From Hymenobacter oligotrophus (GTDB taxonomy: Bacteria > Bacteroidota > Bacteroidia > Cytophagales > Hymenobacteraceae), in contig NZ_CP032317.1 of assembly GCF_003574965.1 (NCBI RefSeq), forward strand, positions 2,728,001 to 2,792,000: a stretch of 64,000 nucleotides of DNA, read 5' to 3'. Both the position numbers and the translations under genes were made by a program. The notes under the pieces were generated by a model. That model was not told the DNA's origin, did no database searches, and worked only from the letters and a program-made list of their open reading frames with translations. Shown in pieces: positions 31,496 through 41,023 of this stretch. Numbering within the stretch: the first letter of the stretch is position 1; every line of letters starts with the position of its first letter.

Positions 31496-34357
31496 TTAGT
31501 CTACGCGCTTAGCCGTGGCGGCCGTGGTCTTGATGTTCTGGTCTTCGACCTCGCTTTGCTTGATGCCGAAGGCCCGGGCCACGATTTGCTTTTGCTCCTG
31601 CACGTGCACCTTGTTGTAGCCGGTAGCAGGCGAAGCCGAGGGCTTGCGAGCCACCACATCGGCCAGTTCGCGGCGCATGTAGCGGAGCATGTAGTTCCAG
31701 TAGCCCATGTTTTCGGGCTCTTCCTGCACCCAAATCAATTCGGCTTTGGGGTACTTGGCCAGCTCGGCGGCCAGCTGCGTTTGCGGGAAGGGGTGTAGCT
31801 GCTCGAGGCGTACAATGGCTACATCCTTATGCTCGCTCTTGGTTTGCTCCTCCAGCAGGTCGTAGTACACTTTGCCCGAGCACAGCAGCACGCGCTTCAC
31901 TTTTTTGGCGTCGGCGTAGGTATCGCCCAGCACTTCGCGGAAGCCGCCCGAGGTAAACTCCTCTACCGGCGACATGCACAGCGGGTGGCGCAGCAGCGAC
32001 TTCGGCGACATTACCACGCAGGGCTTGCGGAAATTCCAGGCCAGCTGACGGCGCAGCAAATGGAAGAAGTTGGCCGGCGTGGTGATGTTGGCAACCACCA
32101 TGTTCAGCTCGGCCGACAGCTGCAGGAAACGCTCGGGACGGGCATTGGAGTGCTCGGGGCCCTGGCCTTCGTAACCGTGAGGCAGTTGCATCACGAGGCC
32201 GTTCATGCGCTGCCACTTGCTTTCCGACGACGAGATAAACTGGTCGATCATCGTTTGGGCGCCGTTGGCGAAGTCGCCGAACTGAGCTTCCCAGATAACC
32301 AGCGCCGAGGGGTTGGCCATGGCGTAGCCAAATTCGAAGCCCAGCACACCGTACTCGCTTAGCAACGAGTTGTAGATGCGCAGCTCTTCGTGCTCGCCCT
32401 CGATGTGGTTGAGCGGCGTATACGGCGCCGAGGTAACGGCATCGTGCAGCACGGCGTGGCGGTGCGAGAAAGTGCCTCGCTGCACATCCTGGCCGCTTAC
32501 GCGCACAATCTTGTTTTCAAGCATCAGCGAGCCGTACGCCAGCTGTTCGCCGGCCGCCCAGTTGAGCACGCGCGTTTCGTAGAACATCTTGCGGCGCTCT
32601 TTCAGCAGATTTTCAATCTGCTTAATGGGCTTAAAGCTCTCCGGAATGGTCGTCAGCGCCTTGGCTACTTTTTCAACCACCGCTTCGCTAATGCCCGTTA
32701 CCGGCGACTGGTTAAAGTCTTCGGCTTTGGCCCGACCTAGGGTACGCCACTCGTTTTCGAGGGCTTGGTAGTTGTAGGGCAGCGGCTTCTGCTTCACCAT
32801 GTCGAGGCGGGCTTGCAGCAAGTCGCGGAACTCGCGGTCCATCTGCTCGGCCAGCTTGGCATCCACTTCGCCGCGTTGCACCAACGTTTCGTTGTATACC
32901 TCGCGCGGGTTTTTGTGCTTGCTGATAACGTTGTACAGCGAAGGCTGCGTGAACTTCGGCTCGTCCGACTCGTTGTGGCCGTGGCGGCGGTAGCACACCA
33001 TATCAATAAAGATATCGGCGTGGAACTGCTGACGGTACTCCGTGGCTAGCTGCACGGCAAACACTACGGCTTCGGGGTCGTCGCCGTTCACGTGCAGCAC
33101 CGGCGCGTCGATGATCTTCGCTAGGTCAGTCGAGTAGATCGACGAACGGGCATCTTCGAAGTCGGTGGTGAAGCCCACCTGGTTGTTGATGACGAAGTGC
33201 ACCGTGCCGCCAGTCTTGTAGCCCTCCAGCTGCGACATCTGCGTCACCTCAAAGCCGATGCCTTGGCCCGCCACGGCCGCGTCGCCGTGAATCAGAATGG
33301 GCAGCACGCGGTTGAAATCGCCTTTGTAGAGCGTATCAAGTTTGGCGCGCACAAAGCCTTCCACCACGGGGTTCACGGCCTCGAGGTGCGAGGGGTTGGG
33401 GGCGAGCTTCAGGTGCACTTTCTTGCCGGCGGTGGTATCCACCTCCGACGAGTAGCCCATGTGGTACTTCACGTCGCCGTCGCCCATGGTCAGGTCCGGT
33501 ACGGCAGTGCCCTCGAATTCCGAGAAGATCTGCTCGTACGTTTTGCCCATGATGTTGGCCAGCACGTTGAGGCGGCCGCGGTGCGCCATGCCCACTACCA
33601 CTTCCTCCACGCCCAGCTCAGCACCCTTTTGGATGATGGCATCGAGCGCCGGAATGGTGGTTTCGCCCCCTTCGAGCGAAAAGCGCTTCTGACCTAGGAA
33701 CTTCGTGTGCAGGAAATTTTCGAACACCACCGCCTCGTTCAGCTTGCTCAGGATGCGCTTTTTGTACTCAACGCCGGGGTTAAACGACAGCGAGTCGCGC
33801 TCCACTTTGTTGCGGAACCAGTCGAGCACCTGCGGGTCGCGGATGTACATGTACTCGAACCCGATGGTGCGGGTGTAAATCTTCTGCAGGGCATCGATGA
33901 TGTCGCGCAGCTTGGCACCGCTACCCAGGCCGAGCAGCTCGCCGTTGCGGAACGTGGTGTCCAGGTCGGCTTCGCTCAGGCCGAAGTCCGACAGGCTCAG
34001 GCGAGCCTTGCGGTCCTTCCGCTCGCGCACTGGGTTGGTGCGGGCCACCAGGTGGCCGCGGCTCCGGTACGCATGAATGAGGTTCCGCACGGCCGTTTCC
34101 TTATCTGCCGACACCGCATCCGACGAGCTAATGGCCGTGGTGCCAATGGTAGAGGCAGCTTTGGTAAGCACGCCGGTGCCTACTTCTTGCCCGTTGGGGC
34201 CGTTCTGGCCATCCTCGGGGTAGGCCTGCGAAAAGTCGAAACCTTCGAAAAACTTGCGCCAGCCGAAATCAACCGACTCTGGGTCGTTCTTATAGGCTCG
34301 GTACAGTTGGTCGATGTAGTCGCCGTGGGCGTTGGCGATATAGGAGTATGCGTCCAT
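31496..34357 (-). CDS. odhA: 2-oxoglutarate dehydrogenase E1 component
   Basis: A 953-residue thiamine-diphosphate enzyme that decarboxylates 2-oxoglutarate and succinylates the lipoyl group of E2. The N terminus YSYIANAHGDYIDQLYRAYKNDP is the E1 N-terminal helix that binds the complex. VVGMAHRGRLNVLANIMGK and the TPP region HGDAAVAGQGIGFEV with FVINNQVGFTT follow. The C-terminal half carries HGYEGQGPEHSNARPERFL, and length is standard. It is the promoter-proximal gene of odhA-odhB, read leftward. The E3 subunit is lpdA at 6121. Confidence 0.97.
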   Translation of the reverse strand: MDAYSYIANAHGDYIDQLYRAYKNDPESVDFGWRKFFEGFDFSQAYPEDGQNGPNGQEVGTGVLTKAASTIGTTAISSSDAVSADKETAVRNLIHAYRSRGHLVARTNPVRERKDRKARLSLSDFGLSEADLDTTFRNGELLGLGSGAKLRDIIDALQKIYTRTIGFEYMYIRDPQVLDWFRNKVERDSLSFNPGVEYKKRILSKLNEAVVFENFLHTKFLGQKRFSLEGGETTIPALDAIIQKGAELGVEEVVVGMAHRGRLNVLANIMGKTYEQIFSEFEGTAVPDLTMGDGDVKYHMGYSSEVDTTAGKKVHLKLAPNPSHLEAVNPVVEGFVRAKLDTLYKGDFNRVLPILIHGDAAVAGQGIGFEVTQMSQLEGYKTGGTVHFVINNQVGFTTDFEDARSSIYSTDLAKIIDAPVLHVNGDDPEAVVFAVQLATEYRQQFHADIFIDMVCYRRHGHNESDEPKFTQPSLYNVISKHKNPREVYNETLVQRGEVDAKLAEQMDREFRDLLQARLDMVKQKPLPYNYQALENEWRTLGRAKAEDFNQSPVTGISEAVVEKVAKALTTIPESFKPIKQIENLLKERRKMFYETRVLNWAAGEQLAYGSLMLENKIVRVSGQDVQRGTFSHRHAVLHDAVTSAPYTPLNHIEGEHEELRIYNSLLSEYGVLGFEFGYAMANPSALVIWEAQFGDFANGAQTMIDQFISSSESKWQRMNGLVMQLPHGYEGQGPEHSNARPERFLQLSAELNMVVANITTPANFFHLLRRQLAWNFRKPCVVMSPKSLLRHPLCMSPVEEFTSGGFREVLGDTYADAKKVKRVLLCSGKVYYDLLEEQTKSEHKDVAIVRLEQLHPFPQTQLAAELAKYPKAELIWVQEEPENMGYWNYMLRYMRRELADVVARKPSASPATGYNKVHVQEQKQIVARAFGIKQSEVEDQNIKTTAATAKRVD

Positions 34358-34558
34358 GGAGAACGGCTATGTTGGAAAAGGCAAATGTAAGTAGTACCGA
34401 AAGAAGCGCAAATACGTATGCGCATACACAAATACGGCTGATCCACAACAAGCTCAGCTTTTAAACACTGCAGCAATGCTACTTTCTTAAGCACTTCACT
34501 CGCTGAAGAAACAAGCGCAGCTATCGGGCTCACACTTAATAATAAACGATTGTAAACG

Positions 34559-34589
34559 AAAAGGCCTGCTCATGGTTGAGCAGGCCTTT
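34559..34589 (-). terminator. Terminator of the royal-jelly-type lipoprotein gene
   Basis: AAAGGCCTGCT pairs with AGCAGGCCTTT, 20 bp past the stop at 34609. Read leftward it runs into TTTTCG. The remaining gap to odhA shows nothing else. Confidence 0.75.
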
Positions 34590-34608
34590 AATAGCCAAGC
34601 TGCTGAAC

Positions 34609-35805
34609 TTATTGCGGCAGCGAGGTCTTGAAAATGCGGTAGGGTTGGTCTTTTTTGCTGACGCCTTTGTTCCAAGTAGGCGTTTTGTGAATGGCTGAGG
34701 TAGTTACGTACATGGTACCGTCAGGCATCAGGAAGTACGTATCGGGCCATTGCAGACGTGGGTCTTTAATCCATTCGCTCACCTTGCCATCGGGCGTACG
34801 GCGCACCAAGGCGTTTTGCTCGAAAGCCGTTAGGTACACATTGCCCGCCTGGTCGATTTCCATACCATCGGTGGCAGTGGTCTTCCCTAGGTTTTCAACC
34901 TGCTCGCCAAGCTGGGTTTCGGAAAGAGCAGCGTTGCGCAGGGCTGCGGTAGGGATGCGGTAGAGTGTGCGTCCGGTAAGAGCTTGGTAGTATAGATGCT
35001 TATTGTCGCGACTAAGGGCGATGCCATCCGAAGCAATTTTCATGGGCTTGCCTTGCGCGTCGATCATGGGGTTGCCCTCCACGTTTAGCCGAATGTCCTC
35101 GGGCTTTACGGAGGGGTGGTTGGTAAGCAGGCGGCGCGCTTTTTGGGTTTTCAGATCAACTACCACAATACCGCCCTGTGCCGATTCGGTGATGTAGGCG
35201 TAGTTGTTGTCGGTGTCGATGCGCACGTCGTTGAGGTAGGACTTCTCTGGCGCGGCTTGCTTATCGAACACAATGGTTTGCACCACTTGGTCTGTCTTCG
35301 GGTCGATCTTCACCAGCTTGGCGCCGCCGTTCACCACGGTTTTCAGGCCGGGTGCGGCGGGGTCGAGCACCCACAGCATGCCGTTGCGGTCGACGGTGGC
35401 GGCCTGCGGGCAAATCCAGTGCTTAGCCGGTTCGTTCTTCACCGAGTCGTTCCACATGCACCAGCTGGCGTTGGGGTACGGCTTCAGGGTGTTGTTGGGG
35501 CCTACCTCGGCAATGGGGTTCACGGGGTTGTCGTCCCACCTCGGAAACACGCCGAACACGCGGCCATCGGGCGTGGCGGCCACGCCCACAATTTGCGGCT
35601 CCTGAAACTCGGCCACTACCTGTAGCGCCGAGTTAACCGGAACTTTAGCCTCGGCGGCCTGGTTACTACCATCCGCGTTTTGCTGAACGGCGGTTTCGTC
35701 GGGTTGCTGACGCGACGAGCAGCCTGCCAGCAGCATTGCTACCAAAGCGGCACCTAGGGAGCGGCGCACCAGCTCAGCCGAGCCGGGTAAGCACAAGTTT
35801 TTCAT
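34609..35805 (-). CDS. Major royal jelly protein (MRJP)/yellow-family lipoprotein
   Basis: A 398-residue lipoprotein (signal MKNLCLPGSAELVRRSLGAA, lipobox LAGCSS). The six-bladed propeller has MRJP/yellow motifs: RVFGVFPRWDDNPVNPIAEV, DRNGMLWVLDP, SYLNDVRIDTDNNYAYITES and GGIVVVDLKTQKARRLL. Bacterial members are often named L-dopachrome tautomerase-related or SMP-30-like; no reaction is established. The start at 35805 gives the signal peptide directly; the upstream Met at 35862 does not. It is monocistronic, with a terminator at 34559-34589. Confidence 0.88.
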   Translation of the reverse strand: MKNLCLPGSAELVRRSLGAALVAMLLAGCSSRQQPDETAVQQNADGSNQAAEAKVPVNSALQVVAEFQEPQIVGVAATPDGRVFGVFPRWDDNPVNPIAEVGPNNTLKPYPNASWCMWNDSVKNEPAKHWICPQAATVDRNGMLWVLDPAAPGLKTVVNGGAKLVKIDPKTDQVVQTIVFDKQAAPEKSYLNDVRIDTDNNYAYITESAQGGIVVVDLKTQKARRLLTNHPSVKPEDIRLNVEGNPMIDAQGKPMKIASDGIALSRDNKHLYYQALTGRTLYRIPTAALRNAALSETQLGEQVENLGKTTATDGMEIDQAGNVYLTAFEQNALVRRTPDGKVSEWIKDPRLQWPDTYFLMPDGTMYVTTSAIHKTPTWNKGVSKKDQPYRIFKTSLPQ

Positions 35806-35994
35806 GGTGTTAAGGTTTGGTTTGCGGCAAAAGCCCAAGGGCGGTATCGGGCTGTACTGCACGTACGCAGCCGCTTACCGGTGGTTAAGGCACGCCTCCG
35901 TGCAATGGCCACTAATCGCCTGGTTTGCTTCCACCATAACCCTCCGGAGCTACCCTCGTTTAAGCTACCTCTGTGCGCCGTTTACAGACCCAAA

Positions 35995-36060
35995 ACACCT
36001 GTTTATATAATTTAACTTACAATTACTTACACTAAACAAATTAAATTATATACCTTAAAC
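35995..36060. other. AT-rich island with 12-bp inverted repeat
   Basis: TATATAATTTAA (36004-36015) pairs with TTAAATTATATA (36041-36052) in a run of nearly pure A/T, striking in this GC-rich genome. It lies in the 375-bp divergent gap between the MRJP-type gene and the 3D-domain gene and may hold promoter or nucleoid-protein sites. The rest of 35806-36180 shows nothing I recognise. Confidence 0.55.
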
Positions 36061-36180
36061 ACTCTGAACTCTGGCAAGCAAGGCCACATTCGCGCCTTCT
36101 TACTCATATGAATTCTGGCCGTGCGTCGGCCGGACCTTAACCTCCCCAGGTGAAAGAGGGAGTGCACGAACCCTAACGAG

Positions 36181-36702
36181 ATGTCTATCGCACTGTTCCT
36201 CCTGTATTTGTTTTTCCCCTCCGCCTCCGATTTCGCTCCCCGGAACTTGCCCACTGCGCCCCTGGCACCGCGCGTGGTAAAAGTGAAACCATCGCCAGCC
36301 CCGGTAGCTTACCAAGCTCCTCGTAAGCTGCCCACCTACCGCGTAACGGCCACCGTGTACATGGCCGATGCCCGGCAAACCGATTCGGACCCGCTCATCA
36401 CGGCCGATAACTCCCGCATCCCCCGCCGCGCCACAAGCAAAATCCGCTGGATGGCCTTGTCGCGCGACCTCCTTGACAAGTGGGGCGGCCCGTTCAGCTA
36501 CGGCGACTCCGTGCAGGTGCGGGGCGTTTCGCCCGAGCTCGACGGGGTTTACGTAATCCACGACACGATGAACCGCCGCTTTAAGCGTGGCATCGACCTG
36601 CTCGTGGCCAAGCACGAAGACATTTACGGCCGCTGGGGCAACGTACGCATCAGCCCCGTGCCCAAGCGCCCCGCGGTAATTCCGCAGTGGCAGGCCAGCT
36701 AA
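36181..36702 (+). CDS. 3D (Asp-Asp-Asp) domain secreted protein
   Basis: A 173-residue exported protein: hydrophobic N terminus MSIALFLLYLFFPSASDFA, a basic Pro-rich linker, then a double-psi beta-barrel 3D domain. Motifs: TVYMADARQTDSDPLITADNS, WMALSRDLL, GDSVQVRGVSPELDGVYVIHDTMNRR and GIDLLV, the last containing the third conserved Asp. Related MltA/RlpA/YuiC domains act on peptidoglycan or are structural. A lytic role is possible but unproven. Single gene. Confidence 0.82.
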   Translation: MSIALFLLYLFFPSASDFAPRNLPTAPLAPRVVKVKPSPAPVAYQAPRKLPTYRVTATVYMADARQTDSDPLITADNSRIPRRATSKIRWMALSRDLLDKWGGPFSYGDSVQVRGVSPELDGVYVIHDTMNRRFKRGIDLLVAKHEDIYGRWGNVRISPVPKRPAVIPQWQAS

Positions 36703-36798
36703 GCCGCCTGCCCAGCCCAAGCATGCTCGCGCCTACCTAGGCCTGTTGCGTCTTATCGAAGCTTAGCTGCTTCCTATATTCCTGAAGCAGTGCGCGTG

Positions 36799-37809
36799 TT
36801 ATTCCGGAAACTGCGCCAGCACCCGCGGGTTGCCCTCTGCATCGTAGAGGTAGCTAAGCGGCTGGTGCGGGTCGCGCAAAATATCGCGCAGCCCTATTTG
36901 CCACGGCAGCCACAGCTCCTCGAGCGTTTGGGCGTAAGCCATGGTATCCCAGGGGTTGAACACGGCGCCGGTTACGTCATCCAGGAAAGTGTCCATCACG
37001 AGCACTTCGTCGCCGGGCTTTACCGGGCGAGGGAAGTACTCCGGAATGGCACTGATGAGGTAAGCCCCGTAGTACACACGCGCCTTAAACTCGGCCAACT
37101 GCACCGGGTGCAGCGGACGCGTTTGCGCATCGGCGTACACGCGTTCCATCACGTCGCGCAGCATGGCATTGTCGAGCAAACAGCTAACCACGGCCACGTT
37201 GCCGAGGCGAATGCTGAACACCATGGTAGCCAGGTCGTCGTCGTAGGCAAAGGGAGCGTCGTCGGGCCCTAGGTCCACGTCAAGCAAAAACACCGAGCCA
37301 GGCATGAAGTCGTCGTACTGCATGGGTACGCGCAAGGCCTGCAGCACCTGGAAGAAGCAGCGGAAGCGGCTGAACAGCGTGCGGTTTTCGGCCAGCGGGT
37401 AGCGCGGCTTAATGAGGGGCTCCAACTCGCGCGCCAGCTCGTTCACGAAGATGCCGTAAAACATCTTGCCCAACCACAAAAACAGGGTTTGCTCATCGAG
37501 GGTGCGCAAGCCTTGCGGGCTTTCGGTGGTGGCCTGCTCCACGCGCGCCTCCAAGGCGTTTACGTGCTCGTGCTGGCACTTGGCGCAGCACGGTATGCTG
37601 AGCTCGTCAAAATTGCTTGTGCTCTGATCGAGCATTTGAATGGGCTTGCCGCCCAGCTGATACCGCTCGCGCAACCACGGCGCAAACACCGGCACTTTGT
37701 CGGTGGCCGGGTCGACGGGGGTGCCGCACAAAAAGCAGTTGGGCGCTACCAACTGCATGCGCACAAAGGGGTCGTAGAGCGTAAGATCGGGCGTAGGAAC
37801 GGCTGCCAT
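36799..37809 (-). CDS. Conserved hypothetical protein with two Cys-pair zinc knuckles
   Basis: A 336-residue protein, start MAAVPTPDLTLYD. Near the N terminus CFLCG and, about 45 residues later, IPCCAKCQHEH form CxxC...CxxC with His, arranged like an HNH or zinc-ribbon knuckle but without an evident HNH catalytic core. The remaining 260 residues are mostly helical, with several charged and aromatic segments (LWLGKMFYGIFVNELARELEP). I recognise no family; a metal-binding or nucleic-acid role would be guesswork. Monocistronic, leftward. Confidence 0.7.
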   Translation of the reverse strand: MAAVPTPDLTLYDPFVRMQLVAPNCFLCGTPVDPATDKVPVFAPWLRERYQLGGKPIQMLDQSTSNFDELSIPCCAKCQHEHVNALEARVEQATTESPQGLRTLDEQTLFLWLGKMFYGIFVNELARELEPLIKPRYPLAENRTLFSRFRCFFQVLQALRVPMQYDDFMPGSVFLLDVDLGPDDAPFAYDDDLATMVFSIRLGNVAVVSCLLDNAMLRDVMERVYADAQTRPLHPVQLAEFKARVYYGAYLISAIPEYFPRPVKPGDEVLVMDTFLDDVTGAVFNPWDTMAYAQTLEELWLPWQIGLRDILRDPHQPLSYLYDAEGNPRVLAQFPE

Positions 37810-37893
37810 AGGCCGCAAAAATACACTGCCCGCCGCAGCCGGAACGAACCGGCCGTGGCGGGCAGCGCTATTGTGGGCGGATACGCCTGATAC

Positions 37894-38295
37894 CTAGCGC
37901 GACAACGACGAGCCGAGCTTGATGAGCAGCTTGCCCAGTTGGGCCAGCGGCGGGCCGTAGCCGCCGGAGGCGTCGTCGGCCACTTTGCTGGTTTCGGCAC
38001 CTAGGGTAGCCAGCGTTTCGGCCAGGGTGTGCGAGTCGATGCTATCAGAAGTAAGCTGTTCGCGCAGCGTTGTCAGCTCCTGAATGATTTTGGCCAGGCC
38101 GGTTTTTTCGCTGGCGCGCAATACCTCCGTCCACCGGTCGATTTCGGTGAGGCCGTACTGATCGGCTTGCGTGGGCACGCCGTTGCCGAGCAGGGCCAGG
38201 GTATCGTCGATTAGCGCGGAGTGCTGGCCATCAGTTACTTCGAGCGGCGCCTGAAATTCGGGCGTGTGGGTGGGAGTGGGCGTAAGCGAATCCAT
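37894..38295 (-). CDS. Small hypothetical acidic protein
   Basis: A 133-residue protein starting MDSLTPTPTHTPEF. It has a Thr/Pro-rich N terminus, a helical middle (IIQELTTLREQLTSDSIDSHTLAETLATLG) and a C-terminal LAQLGKLLIKLGSSLSR. The longer start at 38406 crosses the promoter region of the divergent WG gene and is rejected. No family recognised. It diverges from the WG-repeat gene with a 127-bp gap. Confidence 0.6.
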   Translation of the reverse strand: MDSLTPTPTHTPEFQAPLEVTDGQHSALIDDTLALLGNGVPTQADQYGLTEIDRWTEVLRASEKTGLAKIIQELTTLREQLTSDSIDSHTLAETLATLGAETSKVADDASGGYGPPLAQLGKLLIKLGSSLSR

Positions 38296-38422
38296 AGAAC
38301 AAGACGGGAAAATCAAACAAACAGAAACGGCAACCGCTTGCGTATACTTTGGCTGTACCCAAAAAGTTGACCGCCCAAGGCCGTCGATTGCTTTTCGTGC
38401 CACCAACTTGCGGTGGCTTTCT

Positions 38423-40408
38423 ATGCTGCACGTTTTTCAGTCTGTTACTTTTTCCGATCCGGCCCGGCAAGCCCTGTTCGAAGCCGTGCGCGACGCCCTT
38501 CAGGCGTCGGCCCAAACCAGCCAGGCCGATGCGCTGCTGGCCGGCCCGCTGCGCTTGCCCAACAGCTCGGCCGTGGATGCGCTGCTGGTGCGTCCGCACA
38601 GCCTTACGCTGCTGGTGCTGCACCCCGGGGCCGGCGAGCTAAGTATTTCGTCGTTTGCGGGCAGCACTTGGCAGCTCAATGGCGTGCCGCTGCCAGCGGG
38701 CGGGGCCGTTAACCCCTACGTGGCTTTTCAGGAACAGCGCGAGGCCGTCCTCCAGCTAATTGGGCCGCTGATGCCGCCCGATGCCCTAAACAGCCGCTTC
38801 GTAACGGGCCTTTGGGTGCCCACCGGCCCCGTGCGCTTTGGCACCGATGTGGAGGCCAGCATGGCCGAGGCGCCCGAGGCCCGGCAGTTTCAGCTGCTGC
38901 CTGAGGTAGCGCGCCTGCCGCGGCGCTTGGCGCAGTTAGCTACGCCAGAAATTGAGCTGACCGCCGCCGACATTCGCCACCTGGCCGAAGCCCTGCCCGG
39001 CGCCCTAGGTGCCCCCAACGCCGCGGAGCACAAGAACGGCCCGCGCACCTTTGGCTCGCTGATGCACAACTCGGCCCGCCAGCTCTGGCGCTGGATTGGA
39101 GCCGAAGACATCGACTCGCTTTCGCCGGATACCTACGAGCTGGCCGCCCAAACCGAGGACCGCAAGCACGAACTGGAGCAGCAGCAAGCCGCCCTGCAAC
39201 AGCAGCTGGCCGAGCAAGTGCGCGCCCTCGAAGCCCGCGAGGCCGCCCGCGAACAGAGCATGGCTCAGCTGCGCACCCAACTGGCCCAAGCTCAGGCGCA
39301 ATCGGCCCCGAACGCGGCCGAGCTGCAGGCCCGGCTGGCGCACGAGAGCCAAGCCAAAGAAGAAGAAGCCGCCGCCCTGCGCCAATCGCAGCAGGAGTGG
39401 CAGCAGCGCAACCACGACCTCGACGCCAAAATTCAGGCCCTGGAGCACCTGATTCAGCGGCTGCAAACGGCGCCTCAGCCAGCAACGGCTCCGGCGGCGG
39501 GTGAGCAACCCGCTGCGGTTGCGACTTCGGTAGCACCTCCGTTGCCCACCCCGCCGCCTACGCCAACGCCACCTAGGGCCGCGGCCCCAACGATGCAAAC
39601 CGACAGCAGCGCCCCAACACCATCGGCTTTCGATGTTGCGGCGGTCAAAGCCGGCGCGCAAGAACTCGCCGGCCGGCTTGCGCAGGGCGTAGCGGCGGCG
39701 CGGGAGCGGCTAAGCCCGCACCTTACCCCCAACTTGCTGAAGCTGCTGGCCGGCGCCCTAGGTGTGCTGGTGCTGGTGTGGCTTGGCAACAAGCTGTTGG
39801 GCAGCAGCGCGCCCGAGCCTTACCAAGCCAACGGCCGCTGGGGCTTTGCCAAGGGCGACGAGCCGGTAATTGAGGCGAAGTACGATGCGGTGCAGCCGTT
39901 TCAGGAGGACTTGGCCGTGGTGGAGCGCGACGGAGCTTTCGGGTTTGTGGACACCGACGGCACCGAGGTGGTACCGCCCGCCTACGATGCCCTAAACCCA
40001 TACGCCGGCGGTTACGCCCGTGTGCGCATCGGCGACTTGTACACTTTTATCGACGAAGAAGGCGCCGAGTTCAGCCACTACTTCTACAACGCCTACGATT
40101 TTGCCGAGGGCTACGCGCCCGTGCTCGACGGCCGCGGCTGGTACTACATCAGCGGGCCCGATGCGGGCGTACCCGATCAGCCGCGCCTGTTTCAGGAGGC
40201 GTACCCTTTCCGCAACGGGTTGGCGCGGGTGCGCCTCGATGGCGCCTACACGTTCATCACGCCCAAGCACCTAACCGACCCCGAGCGCAGCCTGGAGCCC
40301 TTTGGCCGCTACGAGCACGCCACCGACTTTGCCGAGGGCCGGGCGCGCGTGCAGCAAAACGGCCGCACCTTTTTCATCGACGAAGACGGCGACGAAGTGG
40401 CCGAATAG
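38423..40408 (+). CDS. Coiled-coil, single-pass WG-repeat protein with NERD-like N terminus
   Basis: A 661-residue protein in four parts. An N-terminal domain (1-190) with SSAVDALLVRPHSLTLLVL and NPYVAFQEQREAVLQLIG resembles a NERD nuclease-like fold with degenerate catalytic residues (tentative). A Gln/Glu/Ala-rich coiled coil spans about 240-350, followed by a Pro/Thr/Ala linker and one transmembrane helix (about 437-458, LLAGALGVLVLVWLGNKLL). The C terminus (465-661) has WG repeats (GRWGFAKGDEPVIEAKYD, GAFGFVDTDGTEVVPPAYD). WG repeats usually bind partners outside the membrane. Function unknown. Confidence 0.8.
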   Translation: MLHVFQSVTFSDPARQALFEAVRDALQASAQTSQADALLAGPLRLPNSSAVDALLVRPHSLTLLVLHPGAGELSISSFAGSTWQLNGVPLPAGGAVNPYVAFQEQREAVLQLIGPLMPPDALNSRFVTGLWVPTGPVRFGTDVEASMAEAPEARQFQLLPEVARLPRRLAQLATPEIELTAADIRHLAEALPGALGAPNAAEHKNGPRTFGSLMHNSARQLWRWIGAEDIDSLSPDTYELAAQTEDRKHELEQQQAALQQQLAEQVRALEAREAAREQSMAQLRTQLAQAQAQSAPNAAELQARLAHESQAKEEEAAALRQSQQEWQQRNHDLDAKIQALEHLIQRLQTAPQPATAPAAGEQPAAVATSVAPPLPTPPPTPTPPRAAAPTMQTDSSAPTPSAFDVAAVKAGAQELAGRLAQGVAAARERLSPHLTPNLLKLLAGALGVLVLVWLGNKLLGSSAPEPYQANGRWGFAKGDEPVIEAKYDAVQPFQEDLAVVERDGAFGFVDTDGTEVVPPAYDALNPYAGGYARVRIGDLYTFIDEEGAEFSHYFYNAYDFAEGYAPVLDGRGWYYISGPDAGVPDQPRLFQEAYPFRNGLARVRLDGAYTFITPKHLTDPERSLEPFGRYEHATDFAEGRARVQQNGRTFFIDEDGDEVAE

Positions 40409-40425
40409 CCCGGTAGCTGCCGGGG

Positions 40426-40893
40426 CTAATCGTCGTCGCCGTCGTGGTACTTTTTTCGTTTACCGTGGCGCTTTAGCCACTTTTTAAGCTGGCCCGGCGA
40501 CATCCAGCGTTCCTCGGCCGAGCTTGTGGTTTGCACGCTTTTGGGGGCCGAGCGGCCACCGGCCACCGCCCAGCTGCCGTTGGGATGGCGCCGGGCGGCG
40601 CGTGGCGTGCCCTGCAAGTCGCAGGCTTGCCCTTCGGCCAGCGGCTGCCGTTGGCCGTTGGGGCCAATTACAAACCCCTCGGGCGTGATGGTACGGCCGT
40701 TGGGCAGGCGCACCTCGCGCTGAAGCGGGCGCAGCTGACCGTGGCGCACCACGTAGGTGGTGCCGTTTTGGCGCAGGAAGCCGTCGTCGGTGGCGGCGCC
40801 CGACTGCGCTGTGGCGGGCCCGCTCAGCAGGCAGGCCAGCGCTGCCCCTAGGTAAACCGTGTGCCAAATGGCGAGGTGCCGGTGTGGTAACAT
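40426..40893 (-). CDS. Secreted hypothetical protein (DUF6799-like)
   Basis: A 155-residue exported protein. Signal peptide MLPHRHLAIWHTVYLGAALACLLSGPATAQ, then two similar beta units: DDGFLRQNGTTYVVRHGQLRPLQREVRLPNGRTI and TPEGFVIGPNGQRQPLAEGQACDLQG. This pattern recalls the DUF6799 domain common in Hymenobacteraceae. The tail is Lys/Arg/Asp-rich (KRHGKRKKYHDGDDD). The start at 40893 is chosen for the signal peptide. Function unknown. Confidence 0.7.
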   Translation of the reverse strand: MLPHRHLAIWHTVYLGAALACLLSGPATAQSGAATDDGFLRQNGTTYVVRHGQLRPLQREVRLPNGRTITPEGFVIGPNGQRQPLAEGQACDLQGTPRAARRHPNGSWAVAGGRSAPKSVQTTSSAEERWMSPGQLKKWLKRHGKRKKYHDGDDD

Positions 40894-41023
40894 CAGAAAA
40901 GCAAGCACGTAAGCGAAGCCGGTTTTACGCCGCCTGGTTGCCCAACGTTGGTGGGGCGCCGGGTTACCTTTCGACGAATGGGGTATCAAGCTTCGATTTG
41001 TCCACCAAAAACAGCCAAACATC

